DNA from: an uncultured Sphingomonadaceae bacterium
GTDB taxonomy: Bacteria; Pseudomonadota; Alphaproteobacteria; Sphingomonadales; Sphingomonadaceae
DNA length: 64,000 nucleotides
NCBI GenBank assembly: GCA_947493215.1
Contig: CANLQE010000001.1
Location: 372,001-436,000, forward strand
Reading direction: 5' to 3'
Part shown: piece after piece, positions 7,192 through 16,511 of the stretch
Layout of the letters: each line of letters begins with the position of its first letter
Position numbering within the stretch: the stretch's first letter is position 1
Position numbers and translations under genes: made by a program
Notes under the pieces: generated by a model
Database searches by the model: none
What the model saw: the letters and a program-made list of their open reading frames with translations, nothing else
Told to the model about the DNA's origin: nothing

Positions 7192-9381
7192 ATGACTTAC
7201 GAAACTCTCACCGTCGACATTGACAGCGACGGCATTGCCCTTGTCACCATCGACGTTCCCGGCAAACCCATGAACGTCTGGGATGATGCGTTGATGGCGG
7301 AATTCCCAAAATTCGTCGACGAATTGAACAGCAATGATGACATTAAAGGTGCCGTCATCGCATCTGGTAAGAAATCCGGTTTTCTAGCCGGAGCCGACTT
7401 AAACATGCTTGGTTCTTCAGAAGCGCAGACCATAAAAGAAGCGTTCGAAATGGCCTGGGGCCTCAACGCAACTTTGCGCCGGATGGAAACAGGCGGGCAT
7501 AGTGCGAAAGATTTGATCAAAGGCAAAGCACACGCAAAACCGGTTGCCTGTGCATTGGAAGGACTGGCGCTCGGTGGCGGTCTGGAGCTTGCGCTGGCGT
7601 GCCACTATCGCGTTTGCGCTGACAATTCGAAAATCCAGCTCGGTTGTCCGGAAGTACAGGTTGGTTTGCTTCCTGGCGGTGGCGGAACGCAAAGAATTCC
7701 CCGACTAACCGGGTTGCAGGCTGGCGGTATGATGGTGATGACCGGACAGCCAACCAACCCACAAGGAGCGCTGGCACAAGGTCTTGTCAATGAAGTTGTT
7801 CCGGCCGGAACAACAATCGAAAAAGCCAAACTATGGGTTAAAGCCAATCCAAAAACAGCCGCACCCTGGGATAAGAAAGGCTTCAAATTCCCTGGAGGTG
7901 CTGGCTCAATGGATCCACGCGCCGTGCCACTCTATATGGGTTCGTCAGCCATCGCGCTGAAACAATCCAAGGGTAATTATGAAGCGGTCAAGGCGATCCT
8001 GTCTTGCCTCTACGAAGGCTCCATGTTGCCGATGGACACAGCGCTGCGCGTCGAATCGAAATATTTCACCAAGCTGCTAAGCGGTCCACAATCCAAAAAT
8101 ATGATCCGCACACTCTTCATCAACAAGCAGGCCGCCGAAAAAGGCGCCGCACGTCCCAAGGATGTTCCGGCCTCTGACCTTAAAACCGTTGGCGTGCTCG
8201 GTGCTGGCCTGATGGGTTCGGGTATCACGCATGTGACGGCCAAGGGCGGCATGAATGTCATCGTCCTCGACCGCAATATGGAAGAGGCGCAGAAAGCGAT
8301 CGACTATAGTCAGAAGATTGTCGACAAAGGCGTGAAGCGCGGCAAAATGAGCCAAGAAAAAGCCGATGCTTTCATGGCGCGGATCACCCCGACCGACAAT
8401 TATGATGATTTGAAAGATGTCGACCTGATCATCGAAGCGGTATTTGAACGTCCCGACGTCAAAGCCGATGTGATCAAGAAGACCGAAGCGGTCATCGGCA
8501 AGGATATCGTTTTCGCATCCAACACCTCAACGCTTCCGATCACTGGTTTGGCGAAAAACAGCGAACGTCCCGATCAATTTATCGGCATGCACTTTTTCTC
8601 ACCGGTCGAAAAAATGCCGCTCTTGGAAATTATTCCGGGCGACGAAACCGGCGACAAGGCACTGGCTGTTGCACTCGATTATAACGCCAAGATCCGCAAA
8701 ACGCCGATCGTCGTCAAGGATGTCCGCGGTTTCTATACCAACCGCGTGTTCCCGCCTTATGCCAATGAAGCGATGCTGATGGTTGCCGAAGGCGTCAAAC
8801 CCGCCTTGATCGAAAATGCGGCCGTTGCCATGGGCATGCCCATTGGACCGCTGGCGATTGTTGATGAGACCACCCTGCAACTGGGTTACGACATCATGAC
8901 GTCAACCAAGGAAGAAATGGGCGACGCCTATGTTTCCAGCGGGACAGAGGACTTGATGGAATTGATGGTCAAAAAGATCGATCGTCGCGGACGCCGCTTT
9001 GGTGGTGGTTTCTATGAATATAGCGATGATGGTTCCAAGAAATTATGGCCGGACCTCAGCGAGCATTTCCCGCTCGCAGAGGAACAGCCCGATGTTGAGG
9101 AAGTCAAACAGCGGTTAATGTACATTCAGCTGATCGCAACGGCCCAATGTTTCCATGAAGGCGTCGTGTCCGATCCGCAATCTGCTGATCTCGGCGCCAT
9201 CTTTGGTTGGGGCTTTGCGCCATGGACCGGCGGCCCGATGAGCCATATCGATACGATCGGCGTCGACAATTTTGTCCGCACATCCGACAATATGGCCCAG
9301 AAATATGGCGAACGGTTCAAACCGCCCATGAGCTTCCGTGAAAAAGCGGATGCCGGTGAGAGCTTTTACAAAGCGGCTTAA
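7192..9381 (+). CDS. Fused enoyl-CoA hydratase / 3-hydroxyacyl-CoA dehydrogenase (FadB/FadJ-like)
   Basis: The 729-residue protein joins two enzymes. Residues 1 to about 200 form an enoyl-CoA hydratase of crotonase fold with oxyanion-hole ALGGGLELAL and catalytic Glu132 and Glu154 (GCPEVQVGLLPGGGG). From about 330 comes an NAD-binding 3-hydroxyacyl-CoA dehydrogenase with GAGLMG at 336-341, the catalytic His in GMHFFSPVEKMPLLEI, and the two C-terminal dimer domains. It turns trans-2-enoyl-CoA into 3-ketoacyl-CoA, which the upstream thiolase splits. AGCAGGACA precedes the ATG. A strong terminator follows 22 nt after the stop, so this closes the operon. Confidence 0.93.
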   Translation: MTYETLTVDIDSDGIALVTIDVPGKPMNVWDDALMAEFPKFVDELNSNDDIKGAVIASGKKSGFLAGADLNMLGSSEAQTIKEAFEMAWGLNATLRRMETGGHSAKDLIKGKAHAKPVACALEGLALGGGLELALACHYRVCADNSKIQLGCPEVQVGLLPGGGGTQRIPRLTGLQAGGMMVMTGQPTNPQGALAQGLVNEVVPAGTTIEKAKLWVKANPKTAAPWDKKGFKFPGGAGSMDPRAVPLYMGSSAIALKQSKGNYEAVKAILSCLYEGSMLPMDTALRVESKYFTKLLSGPQSKNMIRTLFINKQAAEKGAARPKDVPASDLKTVGVLGAGLMGSGITHVTAKGGMNVIVLDRNMEEAQKAIDYSQKIVDKGVKRGKMSQEKADAFMARITPTDNYDDLKDVDLIIEAVFERPDVKADVIKKTEAVIGKDIVFASNTSTLPITGLAKNSERPDQFIGMHFFSPVEKMPLLEIIPGDETGDKALAVALDYNAKIRKTPIVVKDVRGFYTNRVFPPYANEAMLMVAEGVKPALIENAAVAMGMPIGPLAIVDETTLQLGYDIMTSTKEEMGDAYVSSGTEDLMELMVKKIDRRGRRFGGGFYEYSDDGSKKLWPDLSEHFPLAEEQPDVEEVKQRLMYIQLIATAQCFHEGVVSDPQSADLGAIFGWGFAPWTGGPMSHIDTIGVDNFVRTSDNMAQKYGERFKPPMSFREKADAGESFYKAA

Positions 9382-9403
9382 ACCAAAGAAAAATGAAAAG
9401 AAA

Positions 9404-9430
9404 AGAGCGCCTTCGGGTGCTCTTTTTTTT
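9404..9430. terminator. Bidirectional rho-independent terminator
   Basis: An 8-bp stem AGAGCGCC / GGTGCTCT (one G-U pair) with a TTCG tetraloop is followed by eight T on the plus strand. Read on the minus strand it is followed by an interrupted T-rich run (TTTTCTTTTCATTTTT). It ends both the fadB transcript and the converging TetR gene, whose stop is at 9433. Confidence 0.9.
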
Positions 9431-9432
9431 GC

Positions 9433-10164
9433 CTATCGTGAAAGCCGTTTATCGAGACTATCAAATTTTTCAGAGAGCTGATCCAATTTCGATGACAGGC
9501 GGTCCAGGGCCGAGTTGTCGGGTTCGGGCGCTTGATGCTGCGCGCCATAATGTGCTTGAAACAGAGAAATCATCTGATCAACAACCGGTTTTTGCTGCCG
9601 CAGATGGCGGTTCACATCCATAGTCATCTCGATCGACCGCGCACTATATTCCAGCGCGCCATAAAATACATCACGTGCCTGCCAGAGAACTGCGTCCTTC
9701 CTCAGTTCACCGCGATCTTGACCGCGCCGAAACAGTTGGTCAAATACCGCAACATAATGACGCAAATGGTCCCGGGACACGCTGACTTCGCTATTGTTGC
9801 GGCGCAGGGCGAAGGTCAGGTTGATGAAATCCGCATTCACAATGACCGTGTTCAGATGATATTGTGCAAGCGCTTGTAATCTTTCGAAAAATCCTTCGGC
9901 CTTGATTGAAGCCATGACGGCTTCTGCCTCCAGAGTCAGGCCATCCCAGAATTGCTGCAGCACCGCGAGCATCAACTCCGCCTTTGATTCATAATAGCTA
10001 TAGATGGTGCCTTCACCGATACTCGCCCGACGGGCGATTTCCGAGACGCGCGCGCCGTCAAAGCCATGCTCGATGAAAACAGCACGGGCCGCATCCAAAA
10101 TAGCCCGTTCCTTGCGCTCCAGTTTCGCGCGCTGGGTTTCCAAATTGACCGCTTTGGTCGCCAA
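9433..10164 (-). CDS. TetR/AcrR-family transcriptional regulator with C-terminal coiled coil
   Basis: The N-terminal 65 residues form a TetR DNA-binding domain: the first helix ILDAARAVFIEHGFDG and then VSEIARRASIGEGTIYSYYESKAEL as helix-turn-helix. A ligand-binding helical domain follows. The last 28 residues (LDRLSSKLDQLSEKFDSLDKRL) show heptads with Leu/Phe at a and d, a coiled coil not usual in this family. The start is TTG at 10164, backed by AAGGA 7 nt upstream; no ATG is near. It diverges from atuA across 69 nt, the same layout as AtuR-atuA in Pseudomonas aeruginosa, so it is the likely repressor of the neighbouring catabolic operon, with an acyl-CoA as probable inducer. Confidence 0.85.
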   Translation of the reverse strand: MATKAVNLETQRAKLERKERAILDAARAVFIEHGFDGARVSEIARRASIGEGTIYSYYESKAELMLAVLQQFWDGLTLEAEAVMASIKAEGFFERLQALAQYHLNTVIVNADFINLTFALRRNNSEVSVSRDHLRHYVAVFDQLFRRGQDRGELRKDAVLWQARDVFYGALEYSARSIEMTMDVNRHLRQQKPVVDQMISLFQAHYGAQHQAPEPDNSALDRLSSKLDQLSEKFDSLDKRLSR

Positions 10165-10168
10165 AATC

Positions 10169-10211
10169 CAATCCTTTATTGAGCTTGACTCGAAAATACC
10201 GAATGCTATTC
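10169..10211. promoter_or_regulatory. TetR/atuA divergent control region with two short inverted repeats
   Basis: CAAT-N5-ATTG at 10169-10181 overlaps the TetR ribosome site, and GAAT-N3-ATTC at 10201-10211 overlaps the -10 of a putative atuA promoter (TTGACT 10185-10190, 16-nt spacer, TATTCA 10207-10212). Both repeats have only 4-bp arms. Known fact: AtuR of P. aeruginosa binds two inverted repeats in the equivalent spot. Inference: one or both repeats here are operators of the local TetR protein. Confidence 0.35.
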
Positions 10212-10233
10212 AAATAACCATAGGAGACTCGAT

Positions 10234-12054
10234 GTGTCAAATGACAAGATCATTCGGATTGGCGGGGCCAGCGGATTTTGGGGCGAGTCTGACATGGCGG
10301 TGCCGCAGCTTTTGAAAGTGGCCGAGAGCGGCAGCGGTCTCGACTATATTGTTTTCGACTATCTTGCCGAAATTACCATGTCGATCATGGCGCGGGCGCG
10401 GGCGAAAAATCCTGACCTTGGCTATGCAACCGATTTCGTCTCTGCAGTGATCAAGCCGCATATTGGCGCTATCGCAAAACAGGGCATCAAGCTGATCTCT
10501 AACGCCGGCGGGACCAATCCCATCGCTTGTGCAGCGGCCGTACGCGCCGTGATTGCCGAGGCCGGGCTCGACCTGAAAGTCGCTGTCATAACCGGCGATG
10601 ACCTGACATCCCGCGCGGCTGATTTTGCCGATCGTCGCGAAATGTTCTCAGGTGAGGCTTTCCCAGACCCGGAAAATATTGCCAGCATCAATGCCTATCT
10701 TGGTGCTTTCCCGATAGCGGCCGCGCTTGATCAGGGCGCGGATATCGTGATTACCGGCCGCTGTGTCGATAGCGCGGTCACCTTGGGTGCCTGTATCCAT
10801 GAATTTGGCTGGAACGCGAATAATATCGACCAGCTTTCCGGCGCTAGCCTGGCCGGTCACATATTGGAATGCGGACCGCAAGCGACAGGCGGCAATTTCA
10901 CCGACTGGGAAAGCATAGCCGACAGCATGGACAATGCCGGTTATCCGATTGCGGAAATCGCGGCGGATGGCAGCTTCATCGCAACCAAGCCGGATGGCAC
11001 GGGTGGCATCGTCAATGTCGGCACAATCGGCGAGCAGATGCTCTATGAAATTGGCGATCCGCAAGCCTATATGTTGCCGGACGTTGTCTGTGATTTTAGC
11101 GGCGTGGCACTGGAACAGGTCGGCAAGGACCGCGTTTCGGTTTCTGGTGCCCTCGGCCATGCGGCACCTGATACATATAAGACCTGTGCCACTTATTCGG
11201 ATGGCTGGAAGCTGGTTGCACCATTTTTTTTCATCGGAATGGATGTGAAACGGAAAGCCGAGAGCTTTGCCGCCAATGCCCTCAAGCGCGCGCGCGCCAA
11301 ATTGCGTGCTTCCAATGCCGGTGATTTCGACGACGTGCTGATCGAGACACTCGGCGATGATAGCCACTATGGAGCGTTTGCAAGGGGGACTGGCACGCGC
11401 GAGGTCGTCCTGAAAATTGGCGTCAAGCATCGCGATCCCAAAGCAACCATGCTGATGCTCAAGGAAGCGACTGGCATGGGACTGGCTACGCCGCCGGGAC
11501 TGGCGCTGTTTGCCGGAGGGCGGCCCAAGCCCTCTCCGGTGGTGCGGTTGTTTTCGTTACTGGTGCCGAAATCCGAAGTTTCGGTTTCAGTCACTATGGG
11601 TGATGAAGTACAAGAATTTTCCCAAGCCAGCGGCACCGCTTTTGACACGGCAATGATCCAGCGTCCCGACACGCCCAGCCTTCCGAGCACTGATGAACCG
11701 ATGGTGGAAGTATCGTTGGTTCAACTTGCTTGGGGCCGATCGGGGGACAAAGGCGACAAATCCAATATCGGCATCTTGCCCCGCGACACGGTCTTTGCGC
11801 CATGGATTTGGGCCGCGCTCGGCGAAGACACCGTGCGGGAGCGCTTTGCCCATTTCCTTGCGCAACCGGATGATCCAACCAGCGTCGAGCGTTTCTATAT
11901 GCCGGGCACCGGCGCGATCAACTTCCTACTCCATGACATTCTCGGCGGCGGCGGGGTTGCATCGATGCGCAATGATCCGCAGGGTAAAAGCTATGCCCAG
12001 ATCCTGCTCGCCACTCCCGTTTCCATACCGCAATCTCTTGCAGAGGCGCTTTGA
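10234..12054 (+). CDS. AtuA-family protein (DUF1446 plus C-terminal AtuA domain)
   Basis: The 606-residue protein has the long DUF1446 domain (about 1-450; early motifs GGASGFWGE and SNAGGTNP) and a C-terminal small domain starting near 485 with ARSGDKGD-like WGRSGDKGDKSNIGI. AtuA is required for acyclic terpene use in Pseudomonas, but its biochemical role is not settled. The start is GTG at 10234 with AGGAG 7 nt upstream. It is first in an operon, ending two bases before the ATG of the carboxylase beta gene. The order atuA, carboxylase beta, hydratase, carboxylase alpha follows the Pseudomonas atuA-C-E-F order, with atuB and atuD absent. Confidence 0.85.
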   Translation: MSNDKIIRIGGASGFWGESDMAVPQLLKVAESGSGLDYIVFDYLAEITMSIMARARAKNPDLGYATDFVSAVIKPHIGAIAKQGIKLISNAGGTNPIACAAAVRAVIAEAGLDLKVAVITGDDLTSRAADFADRREMFSGEAFPDPENIASINAYLGAFPIAAALDQGADIVITGRCVDSAVTLGACIHEFGWNANNIDQLSGASLAGHILECGPQATGGNFTDWESIADSMDNAGYPIAEIAADGSFIATKPDGTGGIVNVGTIGEQMLYEIGDPQAYMLPDVVCDFSGVALEQVGKDRVSVSGALGHAAPDTYKTCATYSDGWKLVAPFFFIGMDVKRKAESFAANALKRARAKLRASNAGDFDDVLIETLGDDSHYGAFARGTGTREVVLKIGVKHRDPKATMLMLKEATGMGLATPPGLALFAGGRPKPSPVVRLFSLLVPKSEVSVSVTMGDEVQEFSQASGTAFDTAMIQRPDTPSLPSTDEPMVEVSLVQLAWGRSGDKGDKSNIGILPRDTVFAPWIWAALGEDTVRERFAHFLAQPDDPTSVERFYMPGTGAINFLLHDILGGGGVASMRNDPQGKSYAQILLATPVSIPQSLAEAL

Positions 12055-12056
12055 CT

Positions 12057-13679
12057 ATGCCCCAGTTTAAATCGAAAATATCCACCAGCTCTGACAGCTT
12101 TGCCCAAAACCGCAAGGATATGCTGACGCTGATCGACCATCTGCGCAGCTTGGAGCAACGCGCGGTTGCGGCATCAGAAAAACGCCGCCCGACTTTTGAA
12201 AAACGCGGCCAACTGACCCCGCATGAGCGACTGACCCGGCTACTCGACCCCGGTATGCCGTTTTTGCGGCTGTATAATATGGCCAATTATCTGCTGGAGG
12301 ATAGCAATCCGAACACCAGCATTCCCGGCGGCAGTGTCATTCTCGGCATTGGCTTTGTCAAAGGCGTGCGCTGCATGATCTGGGTCGATGACAGCGGCAT
12401 AAGGGCTGGAGCGGCGACGGCTGGCGGCTGGGACGCTAGCAAAGGCGCGCAAAAAATGGCGCAGGATCTGAAACTCCCCTTCATCCATCTGGTCGAAAGC
12501 GCAGGCGCGAACCTGATGGAATATAAGGTGGAGCTATGGGCGCATGGCGGGATGCTGTTCCGCAATCTCGCCTGGCTGAGCGCAGCGGGCATTCCGACAA
12601 TGGTCGTGCTGCACGGCCCCTCAACCGCCGGCGGCGCCTATATGCCGGGCATGTCGGACTATGTGATCGGCGTGCGCGACAATGGCATGGCAGCGCTCGG
12701 CGGTGCGGCCTTAGTTCATGCGGCGACCGGTGAGGTGGCCGATGACCGCGAGCTCGGCGGTACCGAAATGCATGCGAGCACCACCGGTACGGTCGAATAT
12801 CTGGCTGATGACGATGCGCATGGCATTGAAATCGCCCGCGACACCATGGCACGGATAGACTGGAACAAGAATACCGCACCGATCCGGCAGAATGACTACG
12901 AAGAACCCATATATGATATTGATGAAATCGCCGGTATTGTGCCAACCGACTATACTATTCCCTATGATGTCCGGGAAGTGGCTGCACGCATTGTTGATGG
13001 ATCCGATTTCGAGGAATTTAAAAGCCGCTATGGTCCCGGTACCGTCTGTATGCAGGCGAGCATCATGGGCCATGCGGTCGGACTGATCGGCAATAATGGC
13101 CCCTTTGATCCGGAAGCGGCCGCCAAGGCGACCCATTTCTTCCAGCTTTGCGACCAGTCAGAGCTGCCGATCATCTTCTTGAACAATACCACCGGCTATA
13201 TTGTCGGCACGGAGTCCGAACATAAGGGCATGATCAAGCTGGGCAGCAAGATGATCCAGGCGGTGTCTAATGTGCGCGTGCCAAAATTGTCGCTCTATAT
13301 CGGTGCAAGCTTTGGTGCGGGCAATTACGGGATGAGCGGCGTCGCCTTTGAACCCGATTTTCTGTTTAGCTGGCCCAATGCGAAAACCGGTGTGATGGCA
13401 GGCGCCTCGGCAGCGAATACCATGAGCCATGTCGCAAAAGTGCAGGCCCAGCGCAAAGGCGTCGCGCCAGACGAAGAAGCCATTGCCAAACAAAATCAAC
13501 GCATCAGGGATATTTTCGAAGCGCAGGAAAGCGCCTTCTTCACCTCGGGCCGCGTGCTCGATAATGGTGTGATCGACCCGCGCGACACGCGCAAGGTGCT
13601 CGGCTTTGCCCTCGAAACAATTTTTGAAGCACAAAACCGCATTCTCCATCCCAATGCTTTTGGAGTAGCGCGCATATGA
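12057..13679 (+). CDS. Acyl-CoA carboxylase beta subunit (carboxyltransferase; AtuC/geranyl-CoA carboxylase-like)
   Basis: This is a 540-residue carboxyltransferase with the paired N and C crotonase-type domains, including SAGANLMEY, the CoA-binding PSTAGGAYMPGMSDYV and GASFGAGNYGM in the C half. It transfers carboxyl from biotin on the alpha subunit to a 3-methyl-enoyl-CoA-type substrate. STAGGAY-x2-G-SDY looks nearer to geranyl-CoA carboxylase (AtuC) than to methylcrotonyl-CoA carboxylase, but this is judged by eye. An in-frame TTG at 12051 overlaps the atuA stop; ATG 12057 is preferred. Its stop overlaps the hydratase ATG (ATGA). The exact substrate is open. Confidence 0.82.
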   Translation: MPQFKSKISTSSDSFAQNRKDMLTLIDHLRSLEQRAVAASEKRRPTFEKRGQLTPHERLTRLLDPGMPFLRLYNMANYLLEDSNPNTSIPGGSVILGIGFVKGVRCMIWVDDSGIRAGAATAGGWDASKGAQKMAQDLKLPFIHLVESAGANLMEYKVELWAHGGMLFRNLAWLSAAGIPTMVVLHGPSTAGGAYMPGMSDYVIGVRDNGMAALGGAALVHAATGEVADDRELGGTEMHASTTGTVEYLADDDAHGIEIARDTMARIDWNKNTAPIRQNDYEEPIYDIDEIAGIVPTDYTIPYDVREVAARIVDGSDFEEFKSRYGPGTVCMQASIMGHAVGLIGNNGPFDPEAAAKATHFFQLCDQSELPIIFLNNTTGYIVGTESEHKGMIKLGSKMIQAVSNVRVPKLSLYIGASFGAGNYGMSGVAFEPDFLFSWPNAKTGVMAGASAANTMSHVAKVQAQRKGVAPDEEAIAKQNQRIRDIFEAQESAFFTSGRVLDNGVIDPRDTRKVLGFALETIFEAQNRILHPNAFGVARI

Positions 13680-14488
13680 CCGATCTTCCCAAAACCGAGA
13701 CTCTGGAACTCGAGCTCAAGCAAGGCTGGCTTACCATCTGGTTCAACCAGCCCGATAATCGCAATGCGTTGAGTGACGCCTTGGTGGCAGAGTTAGCCGC
13801 TGTTTTAAAAGGCATTCGTGATGACAGAACGGTCCGGGGCATCACCTTGCGCGGACGCGGCGGGGTCTTTTGCGCCGGCGCTGATCTGAAGAATTTCAAA
13901 GAGAATTTTCAGGCAAGCGGTGACCGGGAAGCCACCATCACCATGTCGATGGGAGCCGCTGAAATATTCGACCTGGTCAACACCGCACCGCAAGTGGTGA
14001 TCGTCCTAATTGAGGGCGCAGCCATGGCCGGCGGCTTTGGCCTGTCCTGCTGCGCCGATGTCGTGATCTGTGAATCCGGTGCACGGTTCGCGATGACCGA
14101 AACCGCCATCGGTGTGACCCCGGCGCAGATATCGCCGTTTGTGATTCAAAAGCTTGGCTATGCCGCCGGCCGACGGCTGATGCTGACCGCTGCGCGCTTT
14201 GACGGCACGCAAGCCCATGAACTGGGCTTTGCCGATTTTATCGCGGATGATGTTCCAGGCCTCGAAGCCATCGAGATGCAGCTGCGCAAACAAGTGCTCG
14301 GCGCAGCGCCGGGCGCCGTGGCGGCTACCAAGGAACTGCTTGGCCAGATTGCCGGCCAGCCGCGCGAAGAAGTGATCCGCCTCGCTGCCGAAAATTTTGC
14401 CGACCGCATGGTCAGTGACGAAGCCAAAGAAGGCGTTGCCTCCTTTTTTGAAAAGCGCCGACCCAATTGGGCCGTGAAGCCGGAATAA
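13676..14488 (+). CDS. Enoyl-CoA hydratase/isomerase family (AtuE-like)
   Basis: This is a crotonase-fold protein of 270 residues. FNQPDNRNALS, GRGGVFCAGADLK and EGAAMAGGFGLSC mark the CoA-binding and oxyanion-hole segments. The position usually holding the second catalytic acid lies in FAMTETAIGVTPAQI, where a Glu is present. Sitting between the two carboxylase subunit genes, it most likely hydrates the glutaconyl-CoA-type product, as AtuE (isohexenylglutaconyl-CoA) or LiuC (methylglutaconyl-CoA) do. Start ATG overlaps the previous stop by four bases. Substrate assignment rests on context only. Confidence 0.82.
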   Translation: MTDLPKTETLELELKQGWLTIWFNQPDNRNALSDALVAELAAVLKGIRDDRTVRGITLRGRGGVFCAGADLKNFKENFQASGDREATITMSMGAAEIFDLVNTAPQVVIVLIEGAAMAGGFGLSCCADVVICESGARFAMTETAIGVTPAQISPFVIQKLGYAAGRRLMLTAARFDGTQAHELGFADFIADDVPGLEAIEMQLRKQVLGAAPGAVAATKELLGQIAGQPREEVIRLAAENFADRMVSDEAKEGVASFFEKRRPNWAVKPE

Positions 14489-14498
14489 GGAACCAGAG

Positions 14499-16511
14499 AT
14501 GACACAAATATCCACCCTCCTTGTTGCCAATCGCGGCGAGATCGCTTGCCGTATCATGCGCACGGCCAAGGCGCAGGGCATAAGAACCGTCGCGGTCTAT
14601 TCAGACGCCGATGCCGATGCACCCCATGTTCATATGGCGGATGATGCGGTCCATATCGGGCCTGCACCGGTCAATGAATCCTATCTGCTGATCGACACAA
14701 TCATTCAGGCCGCCAAGGATAGCGGCGCGGACGCCATCCATCCCGGCTATGGCTTCCTGTCCGAAAATGCCGCTTTCTCCCAAGCTTGTGCTGATGCCAA
14801 TATCATCTTTGTCGGACCGCCGGAAAAAGCCATTGATGTGATGGGTGACAAGGCACGGTCCAAGCGCGCAATGATTGCGGCCGGTGTGCCTTGCGTCCCT
14901 GGTTATCAGGATGACGATCAATCCGATGCAACATTGGTTGCCGAAGCCGAGAAAATCGGTGTGCCGCTTATGGTCAAGGCGGCCGCGGGCGGTGGCGGCC
15001 GTGGCATGCGGCTGGTTCACGACCAGGCAGACGTGCCCAATGCGATCAAGCTTGCGCGATCGGAAGCGGAAAATGCTTTTGGCAATGGCGAACTGATTCT
15101 AGAAAAAGCGATCATCAAACCCCGTCATGTCGAAATTCAGGTTTTTGCCGACAGCCATGGCAACACCATCCATCTGGGTGAACGTGATTGTTCGGTACAG
15201 CGCCGTCACCAGAAAGTCATCGAGGAAGCACCTTGCCCGGTCATGACCGAAGAGCTGCGCGCTGAAATGGGCGCCGCGGCCGTAGAAGCGGCCCGTGCGG
15301 TTGATTATCGCGGCGCGGGAACTGTGGAATTTCTGCTGGATCAATCCGGCAGTTTCTACTTTCTCGAAATGAACACGCGGCTGCAAGTTGAGCATCCTGT
15401 TACAGAGGAAATAACCGGCCTCGATCTGGTTGCGTTGCAATTAAAGGTCGCACAAGGCGAGCCGCTGGGGATTGCGCAGGATGATGTCACCCTTACCGGC
15501 CATGCCATGGAAGTGCGGCTCTATGCCGAAGATCCCGCCGATGATTTTCTGCCCAGCACAGGCCATATCGACTTGTGGCTTCCATCGGATACGGCCCGTG
15601 TCGACAGCGGCATAGCCACTGGCGTTGAGGTTTCTCCTTTTTACGACAGCATGGTCGCGAAGATCATTACCCATGGGGCAACCCGCGAGGATGCGCGGCG
15701 ACAAATGGTCAAGGCCTTGTCCCAGACCGCCCTGTTCGGTCCAAAGACCAATCGCGACTTTCTGATTGATGCGCTGGACAAGGAAGATTTTGTGGCAGGC
15801 CAGGCGACCACTGCGTTTATTGCTGAAAATTATGGCGAGGACGGCGTTGATCTGGGTGCGCATGACTTTGCCACCTTCGCGATTGCGGCAGTGCTACAGC
15901 ATAAGTTGCGCCAACAGGTAGCGCACAAACTGGCGCTCAACGTCAATCCGGAAATGCTGGATTGGTCGAGCACAGCCAATCTGCAAACCGTAACTCAATA
16001 TGCAAAATTGGGAGAAGCGACCGAGACGGATGGCACTATCCATGTCCATGTTGGCCAGCCCGGCCATTATCATGTGGAAGGCGCGCGTCAGGAAGCACAG
16101 ATAGAGTTGCTCTCGATTGCAGATGATACAGCAAAACTGCGCGTCAATGGTCGGACGGTTGAAACCATTTATCATGCCCATGGCCGCCATCTGCATCTTG
16201 CGCTTCCAACACGGTCAATATCCGTCACCGACATGACGGGCCTCAGCGCCATGGAAGATATGGCTGGCGGCGGTACCGTCGTTGCACCGATGCATGGCCT
16301 ATTACTTGAGATACTCGTCGAACAAGGCGCGGCCGTGGCAAGGGGCGACAAGCTGGCGGTGCTGGAGGCAATGAAAATGCAACATGAGATTTTGGCGGAG
16401 ATTGACGGGACGGTTGAAACAGTTGCGGCCGCAGCCGGCAAGCAGATTGCAGCCGATGATTTGATTATGGAAATTGTGGCCGATGAAACAGCCGAAGAGG
16501 ATGACGCGTGA
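14499..16511 (+). CDS. Acyl-CoA carboxylase alpha subunit: biotin carboxylase + biotin carrier (AtuF-like)
   Basis: The 670-residue protein has the biotin carboxylase N-terminal domain (VANRGEIACRIMRTA), an ATP-grasp domain with the glycine-rich KAAAGGGGRGM loop, and the EMNTRLQVEHPVTE signature near 285-300. A linker of about 150 residues leads to a C-terminal biotinyl domain whose biotin-accepting Lys626 lies in VLEAMKMQH. It carboxylates biotin using bicarbonate and ATP and swings it to the beta subunit encoded two genes upstream. The hydratase gene ends 10 nt before. Length and layout match AtuF and LiuD equally. Confidence 0.88.
   Translation: MTQISTLLVANRGEIACRIMRTAKAQGIRTVAVYSDADADAPHVHMADDAVHIGPAPVNESYLLIDTIIQAAKDSGADAIHPGYGFLSENAAFSQACADANIIFVGPPEKAIDVMGDKARSKRAMIAAGVPCVPGYQDDDQSDATLVAEAEKIGVPLMVKAAAGGGGRGMRLVHDQADVPNAIKLARSEAENAFGNGELILEKAIIKPRHVEIQVFADSHGNTIHLGERDCSVQRRHQKVIEEAPCPVMTEELRAEMGAAAVEAARAVDYRGAGTVEFLLDQSGSFYFLEMNTRLQVEHPVTEEITGLDLVALQLKVAQGEPLGIAQDDVTLTGHAMEVRLYAEDPADDFLPSTGHIDLWLPSDTARVDSGIATGVEVSPFYDSMVAKIITHGATREDARRQMVKALSQTALFGPKTNRDFLIDALDKEDFVAGQATTAFIAENYGEDGVDLGAHDFATFAIAAVLQHKLRQQVAHKLALNVNPEMLDWSSTANLQTVTQYAKLGEATETDGTIHVHVGQPGHYHVEGARQEAQIELLSIADDTAKLRVNGRTVETIYHAHGRHLHLALPTRSISVTDMTGLSAMEDMAGGGTVVAPMHGLLLEILVEQGAAVARGDKLAVLEAMKMQHEILAEIDGTVETVAAAAGKQIAADDLIMEIVADETAEEDDA

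Noticed and set aside
10648-11430. 260-residue antisense frame opposite atuA
   Set aside because: Shadow of codon bias in atuA: no signature, many Cys/His/Arg in low-complexity mix and no start signals.
12057-16511. Leucine-degradation (liu) operon as the identity of the carboxylase cluster
   Set aside because: Not excluded, but AtuA, the divergent TetR gene and the STAGGAYMPGMSDY segment favour an atu-like cluster; no isovaleryl-CoA dehydrogenase or HMG-CoA lyase is adjacent.
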